In this document: in pieces, positions 16,179 through 24,887 of the stretch
How the letters are laid out: each line of letters opens with the position of its first letter
Numbering within the stretch: position 1 is the stretch's first letter
Assembly (NCBI RefSeq): GCF_030269665.1
Contig: NZ_BSTS01000006.1
Location: 1 to 64,000, forward strand
From: Actinomycetospora sp. NBRC 106375
GTDB lineage: Bacteria > Actinomycetota > Actinomycetes > Mycobacteriales > Pseudonocardiaceae
Reading direction: 5' to 3'
Length of the DNA stretch: 64,000 bases
The notes under the pieces: model-generated
Told to the model about the DNA's origin: nothing
Database searches by the model: none
What the model saw: the letters and a program-made list of their open reading frames with translations, nothing else
Made by a program: the position numbers and the translations under genes

Positions 16179-17186
16179 ATGCGCCGCGTGCTCGTCGTGC
16201 GCCCGGACAACGTCGGCGACGTCCTCATGACCGGACCGGTCCTCCGCGCGCTGCGCGCCGCCGCCCCACGCGCGGCGCTCGACCTGCTCGCCTCCCCCGC
16301 CGGTGCCGCCGCGGCGGCGTTGCTGCCCGACGTCGACGGCGTCGTCACGGCCTCGGTGTCGTGGCAGCAGCTCGACCTCGTGCCGGGCGCCGACCCCGAC
16401 GCCGCGCTGGTCGCCGAGCTCGCCGGCCGGGGCTACGACGCCGCGGTCGTGCTGACCTCGTTCTCGCAGTCGCCCTGGCCCGCCGCCGAGGTGGCGCGGC
16501 GCGCGGGCATCCCGACGCGGATCGGGATGTCGAAGGAGTTCGGCGGGGGCCTGCTCACCCACTGGGTGCCAGAGCCCGACGACGGGGAGCACCAGGTCGA
16601 CCGCATGCTCGGGCTCCTCGCGGCGGTCGGGGTGCCCTCGCAGGGACACACGCTGTCCGCGCGGATCCCCGACGACGCCGCGACCCCGCTCGCCGTGGTC
16701 GGCGCCCGGTACGCCGTCGTCGCCCCCGGCGCGAGCTGCCCGTCGCGGCGCTGGCCCGCCGAGCGGTTCGCCGCGGTGGTGCGCGGGCTGGCCGACGACG
16801 GGCTGACGGTCGCGGTCACCGGCACCGACCGCGAGGCCGACCTGGTCGCGACGGTCGCGGGCGACGTCGGCGTGCCCCTCGCCGGCGGGCTCGGGCTCGG
16901 CGACCTCGCCGCGCTGCTCGCCGGCGCCGAGGTCGTCGTGGCCAACAACTCCGGGAGCGTGCACCTCGCCGACGCCGTCGGCGCGCCCGTCGTCGAGCTG
17001 TTCGCGGGCACCGAGACCGTCGACCAGTACCGGCCCCGCTCCACGACCGCGGAGGTCCTCACCCGCCCGGTGTCCTGCGCGCCCTGCCGCCAGCTCGTGT
17101 GCCCGTTCGGCCAGGAGTGCCTGGCGATCTCCCCCGACGAGGTCGTGGCCGCGGCCCGGCGCCTGCGCGCGGTGGCGGTGCGCTGA
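16179..17186 (+). CDS. Glycosyltransferase family 9 (heptosyltransferase-like)
   Basis: The 335-residue product begins RRVLVVRPDNVGDVLMTGPV, the GT9 signature. It has the donor-site stretch VVVANNSGSVHLADAVGAPVVELFAG. A cysteine-rich C-terminus (SCAPCRQLVCPFGQECL) is common in this family. In Gram-negatives the family adds heptose to LPS; actinobacterial members probably act on other surface glycans. The continuous join between the two halves, without the insert present in the neighbouring GT9, is a useful control. ATG 16179 was chosen because it places RRVLVVRP at the N-terminus. Confidence 0.88.
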   Translation: MRRVLVVRPDNVGDVLMTGPVLRALRAAAPRAALDLLASPAGAAAAALLPDVDGVVTASVSWQQLDLVPGADPDAALVAELAGRGYDAAVVLTSFSQSPWPAAEVARRAGIPTRIGMSKEFGGGLLTHWVPEPDDGEHQVDRMLGLLAAVGVPSQGHTLSARIPDDAATPLAVVGARYAVVAPGASCPSRRWPAERFAAVVRGLADDGLTVAVTGTDREADLVATVAGDVGVPLAGGLGLGDLAALLAGAEVVVANNSGSVHLADAVGAPVVELFAGTETVDQYRPRSTTAEVLTRPVSCAPCRQLVCPFGQECLAISPDEVVAAARRLRAVAVR

Positions 17187-17497
17187 TGGTCGAGCACACC
17201 GACGACGGGCGCTACATCGTCGTCGACGGGCGGTGCTGGCGGGCCACGGACCCGCTGATCCCGGAGGACGACGCGGCGGTGCTGCGGCGCTGGCTCATGG
17301 CGGCGCGCCGGGACGTGGGGACGGCGAAGAAGACCGGCGAAGGGGAACGGGCGGCGCGCTCGCGGGTCCACGCCGCCAAGACCGCGCTCGGCGAGCGGGG
17401 ACCGGCCTGGTGGGAGCAGAGCGAGGACGAGCGCCGTGCGCGCTGGCGGGAGGGTCTCCGGCGCGCCGAGCAGGAGGGGTTTGACACCTCCCCGTGA
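17186..17497 (+). CDS. Conserved small protein of unknown function
   Basis: The 103-residue product starts at an ATG overlapping the GT9 stop (TGATG), so it is translationally coupled. It has a compact YIVVDGRCWRATDPLIPEDD lead, then a basic helical region with WLMAARRDVGTAKKTG and ALGERGPAWWEQSEDERRARW. I recall similar short proteins in other actinobacteria, sometimes named Tol-like without evidence. No catalytic motif or membrane segment is seen. A short GGAGG/CCTCC symmetry lies across its 3' end. Confidence 0.75.
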   Translation: MVEHTDDGRYIVVDGRCWRATDPLIPEDDAAVLRRWLMAARRDVGTAKKTGEGERAARSRVHAAKTALGERGPAWWEQSEDERRARWREGLRRAEQEGFDTSP

Positions 17498-17514
17498 GTG
17501 GGTGCCCGTCACCC

Positions 17515-17961
17515 ATGACCACGCCGCCCGTCCAGAACGACGAGAACCCGAACGACCCGAACCCCGCGCGTTCCAGCCCGACGCTCGCCGCGTTCAGCGG
17601 CCAGGTACAGCGTCGCCTCGGGCTGGAGACGCCGTCCGAGGCGGAGATCCTCACGCGCTCCACCCTCAACGAGCTGGGCAAGGCGATCAGCTCCGGGCTG
17701 GCGCAGGACCTCACGGTCAGCCTGCCCCCGGAGCTCTCCGCGGAGCTGCGCGCCCAGCGCCCCAAGGACGACCAGGCCCGCCCGGTCACGAAGGACGCCT
17801 TCGTGGACGCCGTGAGCGGGGCGGTCACCTCGGTCGACGCCGAGAAGGTCGAGCACCAGGTCGAGCAGGTCCTGCGTCAGCTGCGCGAGTGGCTGCCCGA
17901 GGACCAGGTCGACCGCACCCTCGAGCAGCTCCCCGGCGACCTCGTGGCCCTCATGCGCTGA
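17515..17961 (+). CDS. DUF2267-type protein
   Basis: The 148-residue acidic, helical product has the DUF2267 core: RLGLETPSEAEILTRSTL, LGKAISSGLAQDLTVSLPPEL and a C-terminal repeat-like QVLRQLREWLPEDQVDRTLEQLP. Function of the family is unknown. ATG 17515 is used; a GTG at 17494 would add seven residues. No clear ribosome site precedes either. It is followed by palindrome B. Another DUF2267 domain occurs at 48086-48790, fused to a PCD-like domain. Confidence 0.75.
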   Translation: MTTPPVQNDENPNDPNPARSSPTLAAFSGQVQRRLGLETPSEAEILTRSTLNELGKAISSGLAQDLTVSLPPELSAELRAQRPKDDQARPVTKDAFVDAVSGAVTSVDAEKVEHQVEQVLRQLREWLPEDQVDRTLEQLPGDLVALMR

Positions 17962-17968
17962 TCCGTAT

Positions 17969-18008
17969 GTGAGCGGAATTCCGGGCTATAGCCCGGAATT
18001 CCTCTCAC
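17969..18008. repeat. 40-nt GTGAGC palindrome, copy B
   Basis: Arms 17969-17986 and 17991-18008 pair at 17 of 18 positions around TATA. The interior (GGAATTCCGGGC) differs from copy A while length, centre and GTGAG/CTCAC ends are kept. It lies between convergent genes. Confidence 0.9.
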
Positions 18009-18039
18009 GTACCCCGGTCGTACGGCGGTGGGTACGGCG

Positions 18040-18693
18040 TCAGCCGGCGCTGGTGTTGAGCTGCGGCTGCGCGGTGCCGCCCCCGTTGCCGCCGCCGCCC
18101 TGACCACCGCCGCCGCCCTGGCCGCCACCCCCGGTGCCGCCGCCACCTTGACCGCCGCCGGTGCCGCCGCCGCCGCCTTGGCCGCCACCGTTGCCGCCGC
18201 CCTGGCCTCCGCCGCCACCTCCGGCACCACCGCCACCGCCGTTGCCGCCACCGTTGCCCCCACCGGCGCCGCCGCCGCCCGGCGGGTCGGCGGGCGGCTG
18301 GGGTTGCGGCTGGGGCTGCGGCAGGACCGGCGGCGGGGTGACGACGCGGGTGGGGCGCCGGGCCGTCGTGGTCTCGTCGGCCGTCCGCCGGGTCGAGCGG
18401 GCGGTGCTGCGGGTCGTCGACTCCGTCGTGTCGGACGTCGAGCTCGCCACCGGCGGCGGGCCCACCACGGGCTCGGCGACCGGCGGGGGCGGGACCGCGA
18501 GCGTGGCGGGCGGCGCGGCCACCATCGACAGCATCGGCGCCGCGCCGGTGGCGACGCCGACCCCGAGGACACCCGCGACGGCCGTCGAGACGCCCAGGGT
18601 CGAGCGCAGGAGGACGCCGGGCCACGCGAGACGCCGGGACGGCGCCGCCGGCTGCGGAGGTCGCAGCGCCGTGGTCGGGCCGGCAACCGTCAT
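18040..18693 (-). CDS. Membrane-anchored protein with a glycine-rich tail
   Basis: The 217-residue product has a short basic lead, one hydrophobic segment (GVLLRSTLGVSTAVAGVLGVG) and a linker rich in Pro, Ser and Thr with PQPQPQPQPP. The last third is almost only Gly with interspersed Asn, Gln, Ala and Thr. It should be exported or anchored with the tail outside. ATG 18693 is preferred over GTG 18714 because GAGGACGAGG precedes it. I do not recognise a function; structural or wall-associated roles are guesses. The Gly tail also makes the locus prone to slippage. Confidence 0.65.
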   Translation of the reverse strand: MTVAGPTTALRPPQPAAPSRRLAWPGVLLRSTLGVSTAVAGVLGVGVATGAAPMLSMVAAPPATLAVPPPPVAEPVVGPPPVASSTSDTTESTTRSTARSTRRTADETTTARRPTRVVTPPPVLPQPQPQPQPPADPPGGGGAGGGNGGGNGGGGGAGGGGGGQGGGNGGGQGGGGGTGGGQGGGGTGGGGQGGGGGQGGGGNGGGTAQPQLNTSAG

Positions 18694-18803
18694 GGCCTCG
18701 TCCTCGTTGGTCACGTCGGGGTAACGAGACCACCCGTCCGGGGGTCACGCACGGATGATCGCCACGCACCGTCAGACACCGGCCGCCCGTTCAGGTGGCG
18801 CGG

Positions 18804-19805
18804 TCAGATCACCCCGCCCTCCCGGGTCGACGAGACGAAGAGGTCGTCGGCGACGAGGCGCGCGGCGGTCAGGCCCTGCTCGTGGGCGTAGCGCAGGAAC
18901 ACGTCGAGCACGGCGCGGTTGGGCTCGAGCCCGTAGGACCAGTGGTCCGGGCCGAGCAGGCGGCGGACGCGGGCGAGGTCGTCCTGGGCCCACGGCAGCA
19001 GCGTCGGGTTGGCCGCGGTCTCCTCGAGACGCGCCTCGACGACCGCCTTGGCACGGACGAAGGCGTCGTACAGCGAGCGGGCGAGCCAGGGCCACCGGGC
19101 GTGGACGTCGGGCCGCAGGACGACGACGTGCATGATCGGGAAGAGGCCGGTGTCGGCGGCGTAGCGCTCCTCGGCCGCCCGGGGGTCGCGGAACAGCCGG
19201 CGCACCTCGGGCCGCCCCTCGAGCAGCGGTCGTGGGGTGCGCGGCGCGTACAGCGCGTCGATCTCGCCGGTGACGAGCATGTCGGCCAGGGTGCGGTCGG
19301 CGGCGATCGCCTGGACGTCGATCTCGGGCGGCAGGTCGAGCGCCTGCTTCTCGGTCCGGCCCGGCGTGTGCATGCCGCCGGTGCGGTAGTGCACCGAGGA
19401 GACCGGCACGCCGTGGTGGTCGGCGAGGATCCCGCGGATCCACACGCAGGCGGTGAGCTGGTACTCGGGGACGCCGACGACACGGCCGGCGAGGTCGCCC
19501 GGCTCGGTGATCCCGCTGTCGGCGTTCACGTAGATCCCGGAGTGGCGGAAGGCCCGCGAGGGGAAGACCGGGATCGCGACGAACGGCGGGTCGTCGGGCG
19601 CCGCAGCGAGCGCGGTGACGTACGACGACAGCGACATCTCCGCCGCGTCGAACTCCCGGTACCGCAGCATCCGGAAGAAGGTCTCCTCGACCGGCAGGCG
19701 CAGGTAGGTCAGGTCGACGCCCGCCACGGGCACCGAGCCGTCCTCGAGCGCGCGGGTCCGGTCGTAGTCCCAGCAGGCCAGCGTGATCGGCACGTCGCGG
19801 CTCAT
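18804..19805 (-). CDS. 4,5-dihydroxyphthalate decarboxylase (Pht5)-like protein
   Basis: The 333-residue product has a periplasmic-binding-protein-like fold. It begins PITLACWDYDRTRALEDGSV and continues VEETFFRMLRYREFDAAEMS, as in Pht5-type decarboxylases. The family includes the enzyme that turns 4,5-dihydroxyphthalate into protocatechuate. There is no signal peptide, which favours an enzyme over an ABC binding protein. The 4-base ATGA overlap with the transporter gene upstream links it to aromatic-acid uptake. The exact substrate is not shown by sequence. Confidence 0.8.
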   Translation of the reverse strand: MSRDVPITLACWDYDRTRALEDGSVPVAGVDLTYLRLPVEETFFRMLRYREFDAAEMSLSSYVTALAAAPDDPPFVAIPVFPSRAFRHSGIYVNADSGITEPGDLAGRVVGVPEYQLTACVWIRGILADHHGVPVSSVHYRTGGMHTPGRTEKQALDLPPEIDVQAIAADRTLADMLVTGEIDALYAPRTPRPLLEGRPEVRRLFRDPRAAEERYAADTGLFPIMHVVVLRPDVHARWPWLARSLYDAFVRAKAVVEARLEETAANPTLLPWAQDDLARVRRLLGPDHWSYGLEPNRAVLDVFLRYAHEQGLTAARLVADDLFVSSTREGGVI

Positions 19806-21169
19806 GCGACACCGCCCGCGACCGGAGCGTCCGTCGACGACGCCGACGCCCCGTCGTCCCGGCGGGCGCGCAGCGCGAGGGCGGTGAGGCCGCCGACGAG
19901 ACAGATCGCCGCCAGCACCCCGAACACCCCGGGCACCGCCCACGAGGCGGCCACCAGTGCCGCCACGACCAGCGGGCCGACGAAGGAACCGATGCGGCCG
20001 ACCCCCATCGCCCACCCCACGCCGGTCGAGCGGAACGCCGTCGGGTACGCGACGGCCGCCAGGGCGACGACGCCCGAGCTCGCGGCGCCGAGACCGAGCC
20101 CGACGAGGACCTCCATGGCGGCCACGCCGGCGAGGGACGGCGCGAGCAGCCCGACGCCGAGGACGCCGACAGCGGCGAGGACGAAGGCCGGCGGGATGAC
20201 CGCACGGGCCCCGTAGCGCTGGATCAGCCACCCGCCGGCGGCCGTCGCGACGACGCTGCCGGCGTTGAACAGGGCCAGCGCGACCGCCGTGCGCGGGACG
20301 GGCAGCCCCAGGGGGGCGAGCAGGGTCGGGGTCCACGACGAGTTCACGACCAGCACGAGGAACACCGCGAAGGACGACGCCCAGAGCAGGACGGTCGGGG
20401 TCCGCCGGCCGCGTTCGACGAGGCGCCCGACCGGCACCCCGCGGGCCCCTGCCTCGACACCGACGAACCGGGTCCCGGGGGCCACGTCCTCGCCCGGCGC
20501 GACGCGCGCGACCACCCGGGCGATGCGGGCCGCGGGCGCACCGCGGGCCACGAGGGAGGTCAGCGACTCCGGCAGCCACACCGCCATGACCACGGCGACG
20601 ACCACCGGGACGATACCGCCGATGACGAAGAGCCCCTGCCACCCCGTGGCGGGCAGCACCAGGCTCCCCAGCGCGCCGGCGAGCACCCCGCCGACCGGGA
20701 GCCCGGCGAACAGGAGCCCGGCGGTGGCGGCGCGGCGCCGGGCCGGGACGTACTCGGAGGCGAGGCTCACCGCGCACGGCAGCGCCGAGCCGAGCCCGAG
20801 GCCGGTGAGGAACCGGTAGGTCAGCAACGACGGCAGGCCGGTCGCGACCGCGGTCGCCAGCGTGAACACCGCGAAGCAGAGGACCGCGGCGAGCAGGACC
20901 GTCCGGCGCCCGACCCGGTCGGCGAGCGGGGCGACCGCCAGCCCGCCGACGGCGAGACCCAGGAGCGCCGCGGAGAACACCGTGCCGAGACTCGCCGTGG
21001 GGATCGCCAGCGCCTTCGCCAGCGAGGGCGCCGCCAGCCCGATGATCTGGAGGTCGAACCCGTCGAGGAGGGCCACCAGGGCGCACACGGCCACCACACC
21101 GATCCGGAGCGGTCCGACCCGCGTGCGCTCGAGCACCTCCCGGACGTCCACCGTCGCGCCCGTGGTCAT
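19802..21169 (-). CDS. MFS transporter, aromatic acid:H+ symporter type
   Basis: The 455-residue, twelve-helix transporter has the AAHS-family loop DGFDLQIIGLAAPSLA in helix 1, the MFS signature ADRVGRRTVL between helices 2 and 3, and PESLTSLVARG after helix 6. The family imports benzoate-like acids. Partnership with the Pht5-like gene downstream suggests a phthalate-type or hydroxyaromatic substrate. ATG 21169 is preceded by an AT-rich control region. Confidence 0.88.
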   Translation of the reverse strand: MTTGATVDVREVLERTRVGPLRIGVVAVCALVALLDGFDLQIIGLAAPSLAKALAIPTASLGTVFSAALLGLAVGGLAVAPLADRVGRRTVLLAAVLCFAVFTLATAVATGLPSLLTYRFLTGLGLGSALPCAVSLASEYVPARRRAATAGLLFAGLPVGGVLAGALGSLVLPATGWQGLFVIGGIVPVVVAVVMAVWLPESLTSLVARGAPAARIARVVARVAPGEDVAPGTRFVGVEAGARGVPVGRLVERGRRTPTVLLWASSFAVFLVLVVNSSWTPTLLAPLGLPVPRTAVALALFNAGSVVATAAGGWLIQRYGARAVIPPAFVLAAVGVLGVGLLAPSLAGVAAMEVLVGLGLGAASSGVVALAAVAYPTAFRSTGVGWAMGVGRIGSFVGPLVVAALVAASWAVPGVFGVLAAICLVGGLTALALRARRDDGASASSTDAPVAGGVA

Positions 21170-21206
21170 CGTCGACCTCCCTGTCGTCGTCCGCCGCGTG
21201 ATGGTG

Positions 21207-21240
21207 TGTCACGTTATACGTACAGACATACATAAATGAA
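21207..21240 (-). promoter_or_regulatory. AT-rich control region upstream of the transporter gene
   Basis: This is one of the few AT-rich patches in the window (GTTATACGTACAGACATAC and onward). It lies between the PadR gene and the transporter start, where a promoter and PadR operator are expected. It has imperfect ATGTAT-like symmetry but no perfect palindrome. Confidence 0.45.
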
Positions 21241-21278
21241 GGCCGAAGCACCGCGGGGACCGATCGGTGCGACGGGGG

Positions 21279-21965
21279 TCAGGACGCGGGCGAGCGCCGT
21301 TCCGGCGGTGTCGGCGGGTTCACGGGCGAGTCGCCGACCGGGCCGGCGTCGGCCTCGAGGCGGTCGACCAGCTCGAGCCCCTGCTCGGCCCAGCGCACCT
21401 CGCCGCGTGAGCGTTCCGAGAGACCCCGGTAGACGTGGACCTTGTAGGCCACGATCGCCTCGTGGGCGTGCCGGGGCGAGTGGGCCAGCCGACGGCGCAG
21501 CAGCGTGGTGTCGCGCCGTTCGAGGTCGTCGGCGTGGGCCTCCCAGCCCGCGGCCATCCGCCGGTGGTGGTCCCGGTGCCGGCGCAGGTGCCCCCGGGCG
21601 ACGTCGAACGAGCCGTACTCGAGGTAGGTCGCCTTGAGCAGGACCGGGTCGCGCTCGCGGGCGGGCTCGTCGGACTCGGCGACCCAGGCGAGCAGGGCGT
21701 CGCAGCCCGCGTCCGTGACGACGTAGAGCCGCTTGGTGGCCGCCGCGCCGCGCGGCGCCTCCTCGGCCTCCACGAGGCCCTCGGCCTCCAGCCGCCGCAG
21801 CTCCGTGTAGATCTGCGGGTGGTGGGCGTGCCACACGTACCCCGCGGAGGCGTCGAACTGCTTGGCCAGCTCGTAGCCCGTCATCGGGCCCGCCTCGAGC
21901 AGCGCGAGCAGGGCGTGTCGCAGGGACACCGGCGTGACCTCCCGGTCGGGACGAGGAGCGCCCAT
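21279..21965 (-). CDS. PadR-family transcriptional regulator
   Basis: The 228-residue product has the PadR winged helix at its N-terminus (RHALLALLEAGPMTGYELAKQF, then HPQIYTELRRLEAEGLVEAEE) and a C-terminal Vir-type helical domain for dimerisation. PadR proteins often respond to phenolic acids, which fits the transporter and decarboxylase genes just downstream. It starts 22 bases after the aldehyde dehydrogenase stop and may be cotranscribed with that gene. Confidence 0.87.
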   Translation of the reverse strand: MGAPRPDREVTPVSLRHALLALLEAGPMTGYELAKQFDASAGYVWHAHHPQIYTELRRLEAEGLVEAEEAPRGAAATKRLYVVTDAGCDALLAWVAESDEPARERDPVLLKATYLEYGSFDVARGHLRRHRDHHRRMAAGWEAHADDLERRDTTLLRRRLAHSPRHAHEAIVAYKVHVYRGLSERSRGEVRWAEQGLELVDRLEADAGPVGDSPVNPPTPPERRSPAS

Positions 21966-21987
21966 CGTCCCACCGGGAGGCGCGACG

Positions 21988-23376
21988 TCACGGCAGCGGC
22001 GACCAGTGCACGACCTTGGTGGTCGTCATCTCGTCGAGCAGCTCCGGGCCGTAGCCGAAGCCGGATCCCGACGTGCCCCGGGGCTCAGCGGCGCCGCCCG
22101 GAGCGCCGCCGAACACCGCGTTGATCTTCACGGTACCGACCGGCAGCTCCCGCCACGCCCGCTGGGCGTTCGCCATGCTCCCGGTGAGCACCGAGGCGGC
22201 GAGGCCGTGCGGGTCGTCGATCGCCTCGGCGAGGCCCTGCGCGAAGTCCTCGACGACGCGCACCGCGGCGACCGGCCCGAAGGTCTCCTCGCGCAGGATC
22301 GTCATCGCCGGCGTCAGCCCGGACAGCACGGTCGCCGGGTAGAAGGCCCCGTCCCCGTCGGGCACGAACCCGCCCGCGTGCACCGTCGCCCCGTCGTCGA
22401 CCGCCGCCGCGACGTGGCTGTGCACGTGCTCGCGGTGCCGGCGGTCGACCAGCGGCCCCAGCGCCTTCTCGCCGGCCGCGGACGGGCGGTACACCCAGCG
22501 CGCGGCCTCCGCGGCGAGCGCGTCGAGGAACGGCTCGGCCACGGCGGCGGCGCAGTAGATGCGCTCGACCGACACGCAGACCTGCCCGCCGTTCGCGTAC
22601 GACCCGAGCGCCGCCTGCTCCGCGGCCCAGCGGGGGTCGACGTCGTCGTCGATCACCAGCGCGTCGTTGCCGCCGTTCTCGAGCAGGACGTGCGCCCCGG
22701 TGCCCGCCGCGGCCTGCCGGATCGCGCGGCCCGCGGCGATCGAGCCCACGTGGGCCACGAGGTCGATCCCGGCGTGCCCCGACAGCGCGGCCCCCGTGGG
22801 GCCCGCGCCGTCGACGATCTCCAGGACGCCCTCGGGCAGGAACGACGCCACGAGCTCGGCGAAGCGCCGGCCGAGGTGCGGGCACCGCTCGCTGGGCTTG
22901 TGGACGACGGTGTTGCCCGCGACGAGCGCGGCACCGATCAGCCCGCCGGCGACGGCGACCGGGTCGTTCCACGGCGTGATGACGGCGGCGACACCGCGCG
23001 GCCCGGGGACCATCAGGTCGGTCGCCGACCACGAGCCCTGCAGCGAGCGCCCGCGGTGCAGCGGGCCGAGCTCGGCGTACTGCTCGAGCGTCCCGGCCGC
23101 GGCGAGCACCCCGCCCAGCCCGTCGTCGTAGGGCCGGCCGGTCTCGGTCTCGCCCCGCCGCGCGAGCTCCTCGGCGACCGCGCGCAGCGCGCCGGCGGCG
23201 TCGCGGACCAGGCCCGCGCGGTCGGCGGCCGGGGTGCGCGCCCACCCGTCGCGGGCGGCGCGCGCCCGGGCGACCGCGGCGTCGACCTCGTCGGGGCCCG
23301 CGGGCCGGACCCGGCCCACGAGCTCGCCGGTCGCAGGGTCGTGGACCTCGATGTCGGTGTCGGTCGCAGTAGTCAC
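21988..23376 (-). CDS. Aldehyde dehydrogenase
   Basis: The 462-residue NAD(P)-dependent enzyme shows the family landmarks: VITPWNDPVAVAGGLIGAAL, the phosphate-binding VAHVGSIAAGRAI, the general-base region LLENGGNDAL and the catalytic cysteine in GGQVCVSVERIY. Then EETFGPVAAV and the end pattern SGFGYGPELLDEMTTTK follow. It is somewhat shorter than the usual 480-500 residues. The substrate is unknown; an aromatic aldehyde is suggested by the neighbours. GTG 23376 is used. It is divergent from the SDR gene with 68 bases between starts. Confidence 0.88.
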   Translation of the reverse strand: MTTATDTDIEVHDPATGELVGRVRPAGPDEVDAAVARARAARDGWARTPAADRAGLVRDAAGALRAVAEELARRGETETGRPYDDGLGGVLAAAGTLEQYAELGPLHRGRSLQGSWSATDLMVPGPRGVAAVITPWNDPVAVAGGLIGAALVAGNTVVHKPSERCPHLGRRFAELVASFLPEGVLEIVDGAGPTGAALSGHAGIDLVAHVGSIAAGRAIRQAAAGTGAHVLLENGGNDALVIDDDVDPRWAAEQAALGSYANGGQVCVSVERIYCAAAVAEPFLDALAAEAARWVYRPSAAGEKALGPLVDRRHREHVHSHVAAAVDDGATVHAGGFVPDGDGAFYPATVLSGLTPAMTILREETFGPVAAVRVVEDFAQGLAEAIDDPHGLAASVLTGSMANAQRAWRELPVGTVKINAVFGGAPGGAAEPRGTSGSGFGYGPELLDEMTTTKVVHWSPLP

Positions 23377-23444
23377 GGGGCCGGGTTCCACCTCGGCGTC
23401 CCGGGTACGCCTGCCGTGATCGACGTCCATCGCGGGAGGACCAC

Positions 23445-24188
23445 GTGAGCACGCTCGAAGGCACCACCGCCGTCGTCACCGGCGCGTCCAGCGGGATCGG
23501 CGAGGCCACCGCGCGGGCCCTGGCCGGTCAGGGCGCCCGGGTGGCGCTGCTGGCCCGGCGCCGCGACCGGCTCGAGGCCCTCGCCGGCGAGCTCGGCGAG
23601 CGGGCCGCGGTCTACGAGGTCGACGTCACCGACGACGACGCCGTCGCGACCGTGATCGCCGGCGTCGCCCGCGACCTCGGCGGCATCGACATCCTGGTCA
23701 ACAACGCGGGCTACGGCTCCATGAACCCCGCCGCCGAGTCCGACCTCGCCGAGTGGCGGCGCATGGTCGAGGTCAACGTCAACGGCGTGCTCGGCACGAC
23801 CCACGCGGCGCTCGAGCACCTGGCCGCGGCCGCGAAGGGCCCGCGCGGCGTCGCCGACGTGGTGACGATCTCGTCGGTGGCCGGGCGCAAGGTCGCCTTC
23901 CCGGGCGCGAACGTCTACGCCGCCACCAAGCACGCCGTCGGCGCGTTCTCCGAGGCCCTGCGCCAGGAGCTCGGGGCGCGCCATGTGCGCGTCGGGCTGG
24001 TCGAGCCGGGCCTGGTGCGCAGCGAGCTGACCGAGGGCAACGGGGCCGCGCAGGACGCCGAGCAGTCCCAGGAACTGGGTCTCATGGAGCCCGAGGACAT
24101 CGCCGACGCCGTCGTGCACATGGTCACCCGGCCCCGGCGCGCGGCGGTCAACGAGATGCTCGTGCGCCCCACCGAGCAGGCGCGCTGA
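23445..24188 (+). CDS. Short-chain dehydrogenase/reductase
   Basis: The 247-residue classical SDR has the cofactor loop TGASSGIGEA near residue 12, NNAG, the catalytic Ser in ISSVAG and YAATK for Tyr and Lys. ARRRDR after the second strand suits NADP(H). The start GTG has a GGGAGGA site eight bases upstream. The substrate is unknown. Its gene faces away from the aldehyde dehydrogenase, so both may share a control region. Confidence 0.9.
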   Translation: MSTLEGTTAVVTGASSGIGEATARALAGQGARVALLARRRDRLEALAGELGERAAVYEVDVTDDDAVATVIAGVARDLGGIDILVNNAGYGSMNPAAESDLAEWRRMVEVNVNGVLGTTHAALEHLAAAAKGPRGVADVVTISSVAGRKVAFPGANVYAATKHAVGAFSEALRQELGARHVRVGLVEPGLVRSELTEGNGAAQDAEQSQELGLMEPEDIADAVVHMVTRPRRAAVNEMLVRPTEQAR

Positions 24189-24887
24189 TCACGGCTGGCT
24201 GCCGACCACCAGCACCAGCACGAACGAGATGAGGTTGAACGTCGCGTGCGCCGCGGCCGACGGCCAGATCGACCGCGTGCGCTCGTAGAGCACGGCGTTG
24301 ACGACGCCGAGCACGAACGCGGCGGCGAACACGACGTTGAGCCCGTGGGCGAGGGCGAAGATCGCCGCGGTGAGCAGCGTCGCGACGACGCGGCCCACGC
24401 GGCGCAGCACCCCGTAGCCGAGGCCGCGGAACAGCAGTTCCTCGCCGAGCGGGACCACCAGGCCGCCGATGAGGATCACCAGCGTCGCGGCGACCGGGCC
24501 GCTGAACAGCGTCAGCGCCTCCTGCGGGTCGGACGTGTCCCCCGTGATCGCGACGTAGACGACGATGAGGACGCGCGAGAGCAGCCAGACGGCCGCGCCG
24601 AGCCCGGCACCGAGCGCCACGGTCCGCCACGGTGTCCGGACCACGCCGACCGCGGACAGCCGCCGCACGCGCAGCAGCAGGGCGAGCCCCACCGCCCCGA
24701 ACGCCGAGGCCCCCGAGACGGCGACGAGCACCGGCGCGGGCGGGGTGCCCTCGGTGACCACGCCGACCGCGACGAACAGGGCCACCTGCAGGACGACGTA
24801 CGAGACCGCGCCGGTCGCGAGCTCGAGCCATCCGAGCTCGCGCTGCGGGGCGGGGACCGGGGCGGGATCGACCGTCGACTCACTCAC
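24189..24887 (-). CDS. CPBP-family intramembrane metalloprotease
   Basis: The 232-residue membrane protein has six to seven hydrophobic segments and the three CAAX-protease/bacteriocin-processing motifs: EELLFRG, FALAHG and HATFN. These supply the Glu and His metal ligands. Targets of such actinobacterial members are unknown. GTG 24887 overlaps the ChaB gene end by 8 bases, and its own stop abuts the SDR stop (convergent, no gap). Confidence 0.87.
   Translation of the reverse strand: MSESTVDPAPVPAPQRELGWLELATGAVSYVVLQVALFVAVGVVTEGTPPAPVLVAVSGASAFGAVGLALLLRVRRLSAVGVVRTPWRTVALGAGLGAAVWLLSRVLIVVYVAITGDTSDPQEALTLFSGPVAATLVILIGGLVVPLGEELLFRGLGYGVLRRVGRVVATLLTAAIFALAHGLNVVFAAAFVLGVVNAVLYERTRSIWPSAAAHATFNLISFVLVLVVGSQP

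Noticed and set aside
13056-17186. Gram-negative origin inferred from heptosyltransferase-like genes
   Set aside because: All other content (F420-type PPOX, mycothiol-type isomerase, PucR, FprA, DinB form) is actinobacterial. GT9 enzymes also occur in actinobacteria.
18050-18290. Tandem DNA repeat or CRISPR-like array in the CCGCCG-rich stretch
   Set aside because: The units are irregular glycine codons of one gene, with no constant spacer or repeat length.
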